A DNA stretch of 64,000 nucleotides from the NCBI RefSeq assembly GCF_036373705.1, contig NC_089851.1, forward strand, positions 52,116,812 through 52,180,811. Direction: 5' to 3'. The position numbers and the translations under genes were made by a program. Within the stretch, counting starts at the first letter, position 1. Every line of letters begins with the position of its first letter. This document shows positions 44,351 through 55,357 of the stretch, piece after piece. Under the pieces are notes generated by a model. The model ran no database searches. It worked only from the letters and a program-made list of their open reading frames with translations, and was not told the DNA's origin. The DNA comes from Amia ocellicauda. Its lineage: Eukaryota; Chordata; Actinopteri; Amiiformes; Amiidae.

Positions 44351-44488
44351 AGTGAGTACCAAGTGAAATCTATTAAAGTATTGAAGTATCCCAATGTTTT
44401 AAGTTACACTTCATGTATACATGTGTTTGGAAGTTTATCCAAATATATTCTACCAGTATATTTAGAATGCAACATTTTTGCAGTCTAA
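43355..44488 (+). CDS. Tc1-like transposase, long open frame
   Basis: 377 aa without a stop. It would bind the terminal repeats and cut and paste the element at TA. N-terminal HTH region (SISQSAQLLGFSRTTISRVY, residues 25-43), second HTH around residues 75-115, then the catalytic domain with D142 in WSDESRF, D233 in QQDNAPCH and E270 in NPIEHLW. There are 36 residues between the last two, as in the DD36E group. About 12-14 residues normally found before WSDES (the QNW...W segment) are missing, and the last 45 or so residues come from flanking DNA. With a deletion beside the first Asp and one terminal repeat lost, it is probably inactive although open. Confidence 0.88.
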   Translation: MGKKGDLSHFERGMVVGARRAGLSISQSAQLLGFSRTTISRVYKEWCEKGKTSSMRQSCGRKCLVDARGQRRMGRLIQADRRATLPEITTRYNRGMQQSICEATTRTTLRRLGYNSRRPHRVPLISTTNRKKRLQFAQAWSDESRFLLRHSDGRVRIWRKQNENMDPSCLVTTVQAGGGGVMVWGMFSWHTLCPLVPIGHRLNATAYLSIVSDHVHPFMTTMYPSSDGYFQQDNAPCHKGRIISNWFLEHDNEFTVLNWPPQSPDLNPIEHLWDVVERELRALDVHPTNLHQLQDAILSIWANISKECFQHLVESMPRRIKAVLKAKGGQTPSEYQVKSIKVLKYPNVLSYTSCIHVFGSLSKYILPVYLECNIFAV

Positions 44489-45127
44489 TATATTCACAGT
44501 ATACAATACATGCAATATGAGATTGTTGTGTATTTAGCAGTATACTAAATGTATATTATAAGGGGACATATATGTATGCATTTTTATATATTTAGTATAA
44601 AATACATGTGTAGATGTTACAGTATATTTGCATATAATTATAGATATATTAAAAACAAGTTTACATATAATTCTGAATATACTTAAGTTATATTAAGCAA
44701 TATTTGTATTGTATAATATAGTGTATTTGACCATATTTCTGTATCAAGTAACATACTAAAACTGCAATTGATATTTAAAAGTATATTTTCACCATATATT
44801 ATAAAATGGTATGCACATTTATAAAACATATTAATACATTAAAATACATTTCATATTTCAGAATATTATATATTTTTAAATATTTTATTTTTGTAAGGGT
44901 ATCTTCCATAAATGCAGTTTTACCAAACAAAGGAAAACCAGGAAAGGTTGGTGGAGGAGATTACGCAGTTTTGGCAGCCCATTCTGAAACCCACTGCAGA
45001 ATATATTCTGGCAGGAGGTCTGATTAAAATACTGGAAAATCTTCAATCAAAGTCAAGAAATGTGTCAAAAGGCTTCCAGTTTCCTTTCCTGCCATGAGAA
45101 GTATGCTGATTTCAGAACCTCTATGAA
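44489..45127. other. AT-rich, no supported gene
   Basis: Rich in TATA-type words. A 61-aa open stretch near 44912 (KENQERLVEEITQFW...) has no recognisable domain and is not called as a gene. Confidence 0.5.
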
Positions 45128-45425
45128 GTAGATTCCTTATTTTTCAAAAAATAAGTAATGGTTATTTTTTTCACTGTTTCGTCAATATATTAATAATAAA
45201 CTGTTTTATTTTTTTCTGCAAAATAAGTAAAGTTTACTTATTTATTTCTGGTTCCTGTTTTTTTTTTTTTAAATAAGTAATGGTTATTTATTTTTATCTT
45301 TATTGTTTATTACTTTTTCTGTGAATTCTGATTCTAGTAGTATGAAGAAATAAGTAATAGTTACTCATTCCTTATTTCTGTTTCCCTGTTTTTTCACAAA
45401 ATAAGTAATGGTTATTTCAAAAATC
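45128..45425. repeat. Degenerate AT-rich minisatellite (~4 units)
   Basis: AAATAAGTAATGGTTATTT recurs about every 70-110 bp with CCTGTTTTTT-type spacers. A related stretch is at about 46755-46815. Confidence 0.7.
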
Positions 45426-45502
45426 CCTGTTTGCAAATGTAAGGACTTATAGGACAACAGCATTACATACAGATAGATAACATACATTAGTTATTATGCT
45501 AA

Positions 45503-46077
45503 CAAGTGTCCATTATAAACAATCTATTAACAAATTATTGATTATGTTATTGTTATATGATTATTACAAATTATAAATATATTAGACATTTTTATTTAAA
45601 CATTATTGCTATACTATGTAGTTTGCATGTTCTCCCCGTGTCCACGTGGGTTTCCTCCCACCGTCCAAAGACATGTGGGTTAGGTTAATTGGCTTCTCTA
45701 AATTGCCCTGTATGTGGGTGTGTCTGCGTGTGTGTGTGTGTGTGTTGCCCAGCGATGGACTGGGGTCCCGTCCTGGGTGTATTCCTGCCTTGTGCCCTTT
45801 GCCTGCCGGGATCAGTGCTCGGCGACCTTCGCCAGGATAACTGGTTTCAAAAATGGATGGATAATAGCAGCAATTAACTGGCATGGCAGTTAATGATAAT
45901 AGATTGATATCGGTGTGCAAATGTCATGTTATTATACCCTTTATTAAATATGTTATTAAATACCTTAAAACATATTATAGCAAAAAAGTTTAAAAATGTC
46001 TAATATATTTATAATTTGTAAAATTAATCATATAATAATAACATAACATGTTAATAGATTGTTTATAATGGACACTT
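45503..46077. mobile_element. Foldback element/MITE with ~110-bp inverted ends
   Basis: The left end AAGTGTCCATTATAAACAAT and about 110 bp inward are repeated as reverse complement at 45970-46077. No coding capacity. A SINE is nested inside (45617-45866). No clear target duplication. Confidence 0.75.
45617..45866 (+). mobile_element. Fish SINE, body and 3' part
   Basis: GCATGTTCTCCCCGTGTCC, GTCCAAAGACATGTGGGTTA, TAAATTGCCCTGTATG, a (TG)n run and GCCCAGCGATGGACTGGGG, ending ATGGATGGATAA, are the body of a widespread fish SINE. Its head type is seen at 50932-51080. Confidence 0.85.
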
Positions 46078-46849
46078 AAAATAAAGCATTACCATTATTC
46101 TTAATACATGGATACAAGATAATCAACAACATGGGAGGGCTTGAGAATCTGCTATGGCTTTGTGCAAGGAAATTTGGCACTGAATAAATGTTGGCTACGG
46201 CAAACATGCGCTGCTGTACAGGCTGACAGAGACACTGTGATGCATTTCTTCAATGAGTGATGCTTACTTAATCTTTATTTCCATTTCCCAGTTTAAGGAC
46301 ACTTATCTCTACAGCATTACTTCAGTAGTTCACGCAGCCCCCTATAGAAGTCAGCGGAAGATGTAGTGATTGAAGTAATGGAGGTATCTTGGCCTGTACA
46401 CACTTGGCAGAGGGAACGACAGCCTGGCCATGGAACACCTACCCCCAGCTCCATCTTGAGATTAGCGAGAGGCAGCAGTGATGCAGCGCTATGGAGCCTA
46501 CAGCGCAGGGAAGGGACTTAATGCGTGGTATCTCTGATGTAGTGCTTGTGTGTTTTTCAGGTCTTTTCTATAATGTGCTTTCTGTATTGTCATAAACCCC
46601 TGGCACTTTTTGTCACTGTTACTCTATATTGTTTTGAATTACATTCATAAAGAAAATAAAACGAAAAATCTCTAATAGTGTGTGTCTCAATGGTTCTGTT
46701 TGTTCATACATCGATAAAAAACGTTTGGAAATACTATGAAAAGTAAAATGTAGATAACAAATAAGTAATCATAAGTTATTTCTGTGTCCTATTCTGTAAA
46801 AAATAAGAAATGATTAGGCCTACTTATTAAGTGGTTACTGAACAGTGTG
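46078..46849. other. Intergenic, no recognised gene
   Basis: No supported coding region. AT-rich on the right with a stretch related to the minisatellite at 45128. Confidence 0.5.
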
Positions 46850-47045
46850 CTCTCTGTCAAAAGCCAGCTTTTGGGCTCCTCTGCACAAGAGGGCTTTTGA
46901 CCTCAGATGCTGTTGCCTGTGCAGCTGAAGGGAAATCAGACTGTCATCTGTGTGTTTTTCTATAAAACAAATGTGTATTATGCAAGTTTGTTGTGGTTGT
47001 TGAGGAGGAGGAGGAGGAGGAGGACATGTAGTGTGTTGTTGAGGA
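46850..47045. repeat. Inverted duplication, right arm
   Basis: Reverse complement relative of 42305-42510, including GGGCTCCTCTGCACAAG, TGACCTCAGATGCTGTTGCC, GAGGAGGAGGAGGAGG and CATGTAGTGTGTTGTTGAGG. The tRNA-Pro copy follows at 47076, mirroring the left side. Confidence 0.8.
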
Positions 47046-47075
47046 GGAGAACTTTGTGAAGCCACTTGTTCAGTT

Positions 47076-47147
47076 GGCCCGTTGGTCTAGGAGTATGATT
47101 CTCACTTAGTGTGCGAGAGGTCCTGTGTTCAACTCCTGAACGAGTCC
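47076..47147 (+). pseudogene. tRNA-Pro-like sequence, anticodon changed
   Basis: 72 nt, GGCCCGTTGGTCTAGGAGTA to CTGAACGAGTCC. The anticodon loop is TTAGTGT, so the Pro AGG would be AGT. The T-stem and acceptor ends carry mismatches. Inverted relative to the two Pro copies at 42 kb. Confidence 0.78.
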
Positions 47148-47257
47148 TAGGGCATGAAGCCGTCTGGTTTCGTGGCTGGTGACGGTAGTCTTCTTGGGGT
47201 TGCTTTCCGCTACCTGCTTTCACATTATTGTTCATCTGCACTGTGAAGTGCTGTTAA

Positions 47258-47812
47258 ATGAGTTTTGAATCATTTGGCTGAATCTGAGCAGATAACATAG
47301 CCCTAAACATTTCAGAATTCATCCTGCTGCTTTTGTCAAAAGTCAACCAGTTCTCTTGACAGCCATACATACCCTTACCATAACACTACCTTCACCATGT
47401 TTCACAGATGAGGTGGTATGCTTCAGATCATGAGCAGTTCCTTCCCTTCTCCATACTCTTCTCTTCCCATCATTCTGGTACAAGTTGATCTTTGTCTCAT
47501 CTGTACATAAGATGTTGTTCCAGAACTGTACAGGGTTCTTTAGATGTTTTTTGCCAAACTCTAATATGGTCTTCCCATTTCCTGTTTAAATACAGAGGGT
47601 TTACCACAAGATGTACTCTGGTGAAGTGTTCTCTTGATTGTTGACATTGACACAGATACGCCTACCTCCTGGAGGGTATTCTTGATCTGGCCAACTGTTG
47701 TGAAGGGGTTTTCCTCACCAGGGAAAAAATTCTGTCATCCACCACAGTTGTTTTCCGTGGTGTTCCTGGCCTTGTGGTGTTCCTGCGCTCACCAGTACGT
47801 TCTTATTAGTGG
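47258..47812 (-). mobile_element. Tc1-like fragment without ends
   Basis: The complement of a Tc1 transposase: the plus strand reads TTCATCCTGCTGCTTTTGTC, TTTGTCTCATCTGTACATAAG and TTCCTGGCCTTGTGGTGTTC. The frame is broken and no terminal repeats are seen. Confidence 0.8.
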
Positions 47813-47849
47813 ATTTGGCCCCACCTAATGTTTTTGCTCTCGGATTGGT

Positions 47850-48703
47850 TTGTTTTGATATCTAAGGCAAAACACCCCAAGAACAAGCAGGATCTAAAGA
47901 CAGCTGTAGTGCAGGCCTGGCATAGCATCACCAGGGAAGAAACCCAGCATCTGGTGATGTCTATGGGTTCCAGACTTCAGGCAGTCATTGACTGCAAAGG
48001 ATTTGCAACTGATAGGGAGAAATTTTACTCCCTCAATAAACAGGCGGACAAGGAATACTCAGGACCCGATTTAACTGAAATAATACCAAAATAGTTTATT
48101 CAGCTACAACTAAGTGCTCTGGAGATGGTCAGTCAGCAAGACACATCTAAGGTTTTTCTAAAGAACATGCTATCATATACAAGATGACTCCCTTTGGTTG
48201 CTGGGAAACTGGATGACGTCAATGATGTACCCCAAACTTGATCACAGACTTCTCCTTTGTCTTCTGTTTTCTCTATAGCCTTGGATGAAAATGTTTTTCT
48301 AAAAATCAGCTACACAGAACTACTGCACCTGTCCTCTGCGGAGCAATACACAAAGCTTAAATTCATACATGGGTTACACAATCTTACTGCAACAATGGTG
48401 CAAATATATTTGGCATTCGGACAGGCCACTGTCCCGCATCACAACCAAGTATTGAAACTCACAATTTAATTAATGATTATGTTAGTTTGTCCAAATACTT
48501 TTGAGCCCCTAAAATTGGGGGGACCACATAAAAATTGGTTTAATTCCTACACCATTCACCCGATTTGGATGTAACTACCCTCCAATTAAAGATGAAAGTC
48601 TACACTTAAAGCACATCTTGATTGTTTCCTTTCCAATCCATTGTGATGGTGTACAGAGCCAAATTGACAATTGGGTCTGTCCAAATATTTATGGACCGGA
48701 CTG
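47850..48703 (+). mobile_element. Tc1-like right half
   Basis: The transposase C-terminus is open from 47828 (KNKQDLKTAVVQAWHSIT, EETQHLVMSMGSRLQAVIDC). Downstream sequence leads to a right terminal repeat with GTCTGTCCAAATATTTATGG and GACCGGACTG before TA at 48704. The left half is missing, replaced by the unrelated Tc1 fragment in the opposite orientation. Confidence 0.85.
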
Positions 48704-48705
48704 TA

Positions 48706-49180
48706 TACCTGTAACGAAGGACTGCCATGGCGGGGAACCCAGGTGCGGAGTGAGAGGTGGTCAGAAACAGGCTGTGGTCAATGCCGGCAAACCGTAATGT
48801 CCAGGGAAATCCACAAGTCCTGGTCGAAAAGACAAGCAGGGGGTCAATGATCAGGCAAACAGGCTGGTAGGGAGAATACGGGAATTGGTGGAGGAACACG
48901 TGGAGGTTGTAAACAATCAATAACAAAAGGATACAAGACTTAGCAGTGAATTAAAGTCACAGAAAGGTTTATATGTGTAGCAGAGAGGAGCAGAGGACGG
49001 TGAAGGAGAGTGCTGGTCCAATGGGAGTTCGAGGATGATAGAACAAGTGCACATGGTGACGAGGAATGTTAAGTGGCTGATTGCTGGGGAATGTGAGGGT
49101 TTAGAATTCCGGTGATTCTGACCTCTGCAGGGGAGCTTGTGAATTGCGGGATGTGTGGGATACAACAGTGACAATACCAC
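48706..49180. repeat. Unclassified dispersed-repeat-like segment
   Basis: GC-richer than its surroundings, with GAACCCAGGTGCGGAG and similar words common in fish repeats. No open frame with a domain. Class unknown. Confidence 0.4.
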
Positions 49181-49312
49181 TTGTTATTGTGTGTTTGAGT
49201 TTACTTGCATGGATTGTCTATTCATGTCAATATTAAAATTCCAAAGCATAACATTTATTCACAACATGCTTTAGTGTTAAATGTTTGATATGGCAGCGTA
49301 TATAAAGGTGTA

Positions 49313-50910
49313 TACAGCTCTGGAAAAAATTAAGAGACCAGTGCACAATTATCAGTTTCTCTGGTTTTACTATTTATAGGTATATGTTTTGGTAAAATGA
49401 ACATTTTTGTTTTATTCTATAAACTGCTGAAAACATTTTTCCCAAATTCCAAATAAAAATATTGTCATTTAGAGCATTTATTTGCAGAAATTTACAACTG
49501 GACAAAATTACAAAAAAGATGCAGTGTTGTCAGACCTCAAATAATGCAAAGAAAATAAGTTCATATTAATTTTTAAACAACATAATACTAATGTTTTAAC
49601 TTACAAAGAGTTCAGAAATTAATATTTGGTGATTTTCAATCACAGCATTCATGCGTCTTGGCATGCTCTCCACCAGTCTTTCACATCGCTGTTGGGTGAC
49701 TTTATGCCACTCCTGGCGCACAAATTCAAGCAACTCGGCTTTGATTGATGGCTTGTGACCATCCATCTTCCATCCATCACATTCCAGAGGTTTTCAATGG
49801 GGTTCAGGTCTGGAGATTGGGCTGGCCATAACAGGGTCTTGATCTGGTGGTCCTCCATCCACACCTTGATTGACCTGGCAGTGTGGCATGGAGCATTGTC
49901 CTGCTGGAAAAAACAATCCTCAGATTTGGGGAACACAGCAGAAGGATCAGAGCAGAAGGAAGCAAGTTTTCATTCAGGACAACCTTGTACATGGCTTGAT
50001 TCATGCGTCCTTCACAAAGACAAATCTGCCCGATTCCAGCCTTGCTGAAGCACCCCCAGATTATCACTGATCCTTCACCAAATTCCACAGTGGGTGCGAG
50101 ACACTGTGGCTTGTAGGCCTCTCCAGGTCTCCGTCTAACCATTAGATGACCAGGTGTTGGGCAAAGATGAAAATTTGACTCATCAGAGAAGATGACCTTA
50201 CTCCAGTCCTCTACGGTCCAAACCTTATGGTCTTTTGCAAACCTCAGCCTGGCTCTTCTTTGCTTCTCGCTTTTTTCTAGCTTTGCAAGACTTCAGCCCT
50301 GCCCCTAGGAGCCTGTTTCGAACCATCCTCGCAGTGCACTTCACCCCAGCTGTCGTTTGCCATTCTTTTTGTAGGTCACTTGATGTCATCCTACGGTTGT
50401 TGAGTGACATTCCAATGAGTTGGCGGTCATCCCGGTCAGTGGAGAGTCGTTTTTGTCTTCTGCTGGTAGCTTTGTAGCTTTGTTGTCCCCAATGTCTGCT
50501 GCTTGACCTTGTTCTTATGAACCGCCATCTTTGACATTTTAAGAATGGAAGCAATGCTCACTGTATCCCTCTGCCAGTAAAGCCAGAATTGAAACCTAAT
50601 TTTCTCAAAACTTTCCTTTTCAACTCTTTTGGCATGGTCAATAGTTATTTTCTGATTCCAATTACTTTTGAGGTTCTATTAGCACTGTTTTTCCCATCCA
50701 GCTGGTCCTAATGCAAGAGGATAGTGATATACTTTTCCTCCTTAAATATGATTTGGTTCAGGTGATCACCTAATTAGTACCTCATTGAGTAGAATGAGGT
50801 GTGTCTGTGTTGGAATTCAACAGACACTGGCATGGAATGACTGCCATACATGTCGAGATGCTGATTTAAGAAAAATGTGCAGTGGTCTCTTAATTCTTTC
50901 CAGAGCTGTA
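49313..50910 (-). mobile_element. Tc1-like transposon with both ends
   Basis: The left end TACAGCTCTGGAAAAAATTA and right end, its near complement CTTAATTCTTTCCAGAGCTGTA, are both present with flanking TA, so the element is full length at about 1.6 kb. The transposase on the minus strand is in several frames. Confidence 0.94.
49649..50554 (-). pseudogene. Tc1 (DD34E) transposase, frameshifted
   Basis: The N-terminal HTH region (RRMTSSDLQKEWQTTAGVK, in 50225-50554) is followed in other frames by GEGSVIIWGCFSKAGIGQI (49804-50142) and FFQQDNAPCHTARSIKVW then [16 protein letters not shown] (49649-49936). Exactly 34 residues separate the last Asp and Glu of the triad, the classical Tc1 spacing. 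At least two frame changes and a shortened C-terminus make it inactive. Confidence 0.88.
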
Positions 50911-50931
50911 TAAAATAATGAGGACCTAGTA

Positions 50932-51080
50932 GGGCAGCATGGTGGCATGGTGGTTAGCACTGCTGCCTCACCAGTACAGGGGTCTGGGGTTTGAGTCCTG
51001 GCTTGGGGGCTTGTCTGTGTGGAGTTCACATGATCTACCTCTGTCTGTGTGGGTTTCCTATGGGCACTTCAGTTACCAGT
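50932..51080 (+). mobile_element. tRNA-derived SINE head
   Basis: AGGGCAGCATGGTGGCATGG with an A-box-like TGGTGGTTAGCACTGC and B-box-like GGTTTGAGTCC, then the SINE body (GTCTGTGTGGAGTTCACATG). 3'-truncated. Same family as 45617-45866. Confidence 0.85.
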
Positions 51081-51239
51081 TCTGTGAGAAGAGTGCAAAT
51101 CTAAACAAACAAGAAGGTTCTTGAGTTTCAACTTCACTGCTGCAACTGGTCTGTAATTCTGTGAGGCAAGAATGATAAAAAAAAATCTGTAACCTTTGTA
51201 AGGACTTGTAAGGTATGCATGTTCCATGTTTTTACTGGT

Positions 51240-51715
51240 AATGGATTTTATGTAATTACAGTCACTGACTCCCTCAGCTGTGCTTGGGTGGCCTTCTTCT
51301 CCTCAGTCCTCATCCTCCTCAATCTCTCTGCAGAATTTGACACTGTCGATCACTCCATCCTCCTCTCCTGCCTCGCTGACCTCTCTCACCTGGTTCTACT
51401 CCTACCTCAGCGACGGGACCTACCAAGTGACATGGCGAGGTTCCTCATCCACCCCCCAACCTCTCCTCACAGGTGTAACCCAAGGCTCCATTCTGGGTCC
51501 CCTCTTGTCCTCTCTCTACACTCACTCCCTGGGCCCCCTCATTGCATCCCATGGTTTCTCTTACCATTTTTACACAGATGATGCCCAGATCTTCCTGTCT
51601 TTTCCCTCCTCCGACATTCTCATCCCCTCTTGCATCTCTTCCTGCTTGTCTGCTATCTCTGCCTGGATGCACTCACACCACCTCAAGCTCAACCTCTCCA
51701 AATCTTTTTTACATT
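51240..51715 (+). pseudogene. L2-type LINE reverse transcriptase fragment
   Basis: Plus strand, two frames: LNLSAEFDTVDHSILLSCL (catalytic Asp of motif A) then YLSDGTYQVTWRGSSST, LLTGVTQGSILGPLLSSLYT, SYHFYTDDAQIFLSFP (the YADD box as YTDD) and WMHSHHLKLNLSKS. Typical of fish L2. Lacks the endonuclease and the 3' end, with a deletion between the first two blocks. Confidence 0.88.
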
Positions 51716-51785
51716 CCATTAATTCCTTTAGAAATCAGGATAAATTGGGTAAAACCAGAAAAGCATCTAATTAATTCTCATTCAG

Positions 51786-51978
51786 GAGTCAACATAAAAA
51801 ACAGAAAAGAAACAGAAAACCATCCTGAGGTTCTGTGACACCGAAGAAGGTTTCCTACTGTTCACAGAGAAAGGGGAGCAATTGCTTGCCCCAGTGGAGG
51901 ACCTTCTACGGCAGATGGGATTGAAGACTGTGGAGGAGATCGAACAGCTTCTCCCTGTAGTAGCAGACATAACTATCC
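51786..51978 (+). other. Possible orphan exon or repeat ORF
   Basis: An open frame from about 51820 reads FCDTEEGFLLFTEKGEQLL and APVEDLLRQMGLKTVEEIE, with an acceptor-like TTCTCATTCAG before it and GTAAAA after it. I do not recognise the protein. The character is acidic and helical. Weak evidence for a gene. Confidence 0.25.
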
Positions 51979-51979
51979 A

Positions 51980-52760
51980 AAGTAAAAAAAAAAATGCAAT
52001 CAATCTATTGCAATTAGCAATGAGGAGTAGCATTTAGTGCTATTGTTTGGCTCCAAACCAGAAGCCTATTGGATGATGTGTTATTTTAAATAAGTATGTA
52101 TAATATAAAAATAGTAACAGACTGATTTGTTTTTTTGTATACGCATATTTTACTGTTTTAGTTTTTAATTTACTTTTTTTTAACTAAGTTAATTACATGC
52201 AATTAAATGTGTGTGTATATATATGTTTCCAATTTTGTTTACTTTTTAACAAAATTAAAGTGTTCCGAAGCCCAACCCTGCAGCAACACCAGTCTATCAC
52301 AAGGCAACTCTAATTATCTCTAATTAAGGACACAAGTCTAACACAGGGTAACTCTAATTCTAATGTTTGTTATATTCCTTTTTGATAATTTTCAAGATAA
52401 GAAAATGTACAAACAAATGATATATGCCAATATTCAGTAAATAATTATCCATTAAGTTTAATCTGAGGATTTTTACAGCTTTCCTTCTACCCCCAAAATT
52501 CCAACTCCTGTTACAACTTTGGTAGAAACATAGTATACATACCAGGCAATTAATTCCCTATATTATCCTTATCTAATAGCCTTAGCTTATTTTCCTTAAA
52601 CACCTTTTTCAAATCGTTTAACGTTTCGATTATTTTCAAAAACTACTACTAGTAGCTTACTACTGTTAACAATAACTTACATGTACTTATAGTAACTTAC
52701 ATACTGTAGCATTGGGGGGGCATTTTATTGGTTATTATGAATTATTATTTATTATTTTGT
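51980..52760. other. AT-rich, no recognised gene
   Basis: Nothing supported. Confidence 0.5.
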
Positions 52761-52812
52761 ATTGTAAGGATAAGGGTGTCTGCCAAGAGATAAATAATAA
52801 TAATAATTTAAT
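52761..52812 (+). mobile_element. SINE tail with (AAT)n
   Basis: GTAAGGATAAGGGTGTCTGC then AATAATAATAAT, related to the tail at 15826-16014. Confidence 0.6.
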
Positions 52813-52814
52813 TA

Positions 52815-53775
52815 TTGAAACAGCGATACACAGCAGACCGACACTGTACACACTGCCGGTTTATCTGCCGCTCACGCTTGGCTGCGAGGCACTGCCTGAA
52901 GAGCTGGAGTCTCTGGCCTGCGCCCCCTCCTCCCCTGTCTGCTGGCCAGGAGCCGTAAGTGTCCATCCTCATTTCTGATGCCAATGTAGTATTTTCAGCG
53001 GGGGAAAACAAGTAGCCCACAAATCGCTTTCTTACTTGCTGCTAGATTTATTGAAGAAAAAAACTAAGCGCCTTTTGCCCAGTAGAAGTTCACACAGTTC
53101 CAGGTGTTGCTCCGCACACGTGGTCACCAACTCTAAAACCCCTGCACACACCCTAATAAACCCCAGCTACCTTACCTAAATTAGCATAACACATTTTTAA
53201 ATAAATTAAACTGAGCACTTTATCTCCGTTGTTACACATACATAGTATTAATAATTATACTGTTCTTACCATATGTAAATCCTGCAATAAATCATTCCCC
53301 AGCGTGAAGTAATGTTCACAAAACGAAATCCAAATATACATTTTTGCTAGTCTTTAGATGTGCCCAGCAAATGTAGTCTGTAACTCTAAGTTAAAACTTT
53401 AATAACACTCATGTATTACAATCAAACTTGAAAAATAGGGCATCCAAAACAGGAATGTCACAAAATGTTGTATCACTATATTAAAATAATATCATATGAA
53501 AGCTGTTGGGACTGAGGGACGGAAGCTCAGTTCGTTAGCTTTGCCCCTCATATTAGGAATTGGGGGTGCACAAAATGTACTAATTTATGTTTAATCTTAA
53601 TTGTAAACTACTGTAAATAAATGAATAAACATATCAAGTTTATTGTGGATAATAATAAACTCTGCCTATGATTCTACTCCAGTTACTAAGCTGGTTACTT
53701 TTTCATACTATTACTGATGCTGCCCTGCTAAAATGTATTTATATAGCGACTGTTATACTAAAGGCCACGATGAAA
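52815..53775. other. Intergenic, no recognised gene
   Basis: No domain-bearing frame. A CG-richer patch lies at 52840-52990. Confidence 0.45.
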
Positions 53776-55292
53776 CACTATGAAATTTCCATGAACTCCG
53801 ATTTCATGCGATTTCAAGCAATGGAGCAAAGTCCTATTACGACATCACTGGGAACCTTGAACAGCAGTGAAGAACCCAGTCTTGATGCACAGAGGATAAA
53901 TGTATTTATTTAACATGCCAGACCTGGAAGGGCCTGACATGGAAGCTCTCCACCTCAGAAGAGTCTCTTTCTCTGAACAGCAGAAGTTAACAGCTTTTTA
54001 TACATTTCATGACATGTGGGTTTGTGGGCAGGGACAGTCACAGGTTTCCCGAAGTGTTATCTTGAGGTCAGGTTTCTGAATGTTTGTGGTTGTCTTCCTG
54101 GGGGGAGGTGTAGGAATGTGGAAACCAGATGGCTTCCTTTGATCTACTGGCAGAGGTCTGGTCTCATAGTTCTCAAAGCAACTGTTGATCAATAATGATG
54201 AGGTGACCTCTCCAGCCACAGATTAGCCACAGAAATCTTGAAGGAGATGCTGGGAGTGTCAGAACAGCCTTGCTAAAATTTGCTTGCTTGACAATTAATA
54301 CAATTGGCTCTGTTGACATGTTTTTCAATCATTAATATAAAACATTATACAGTTTATACAAAACATTAATACCGGCTCTTCAAAAAGTTTTACATTTATA
54401 TTTATAAATGTTATTTTGTATACTGGTAAGTTAGCCTTGATTGGTCTTTGTTCACATATTTTTCTTTTTAAGCTGTCAAAAGCAAAATATTCCATACCTC
54501 TGTTTTGGATAGCGTACAGTTGCTAATAATAATACAAACCATACATTTCATTACAATAACACACACACATATATATTAAGGCTGTCAGTCCATTCAAATA
54601 TTTGATCGGTTAATCAATGGGCAATTGCTGATTAATCGGGCACTTATTAAAATAAAAACAACGCTGTAACATTAATGGTAAAATATATATATATAGGAAT
54701 ATATATTTAAAAAACACCAAATCATTATAATAAGCAAACTAAATTATAATTGCTACAGCAAATGGGTGCTCACAAATTATACTGTAAACTACACTGCTCT
54801 TGTAAGAAAAGCATTGCATGCAAATGAAACAGAAAACCTTTCCTTGTCTTCAATATTTCCTTACAAATCGAGTTTGAATCCAAAGTTTAGTTTCCCATTA
54901 GCGGCTTGTGACCCTGTAGTTTGTGTGCTGATACTGTACACGTGATGTGATCTTTTGCATGATTTGCCTTTATAATTTAACTCTAGAAGTGCACGGCTGG
55001 TCAGTTTGACTGATTTAATTTGAATTACTATGTGTTCCTGAATACACTATGGATACCAATTCCTCACTTTTCCTAAATATATGTATTAAATATGCCTACA
55101 GCATTTTAGCTGCATAAACGCAAATAAAGTTTTTTATTTGATCATTATTATACTATAGTTTTGGCTCTTGTAGGTAGTTTGAAATGTCGGTGCTTCTAGT
55201 GTGTACTGTATAATAGCCAGTCATTATAATAGACATTTTTAATTTGTTTAAATCTGCTTGATAAATGATCTTTCAAGAACTATACTGTGATG

Positions 55293-55357
<65 letters not shown>

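Noticed and set aside
45646-45920. Open frames on both strands
   Set aside because: They fall in the SINE body with a (TG)n run.
48706-49180. Possible long terminal repeat
   Set aside because: No paired copy, primer-binding site or coding region in the window; left as an unclassified repeat.
54545-54660. hAT-type MITE suggested by AAGGCTGTCAGTCC and TTAATCAATGGGC words
   Set aside because: Only one end is visible and no target duplication or partner end could be found.
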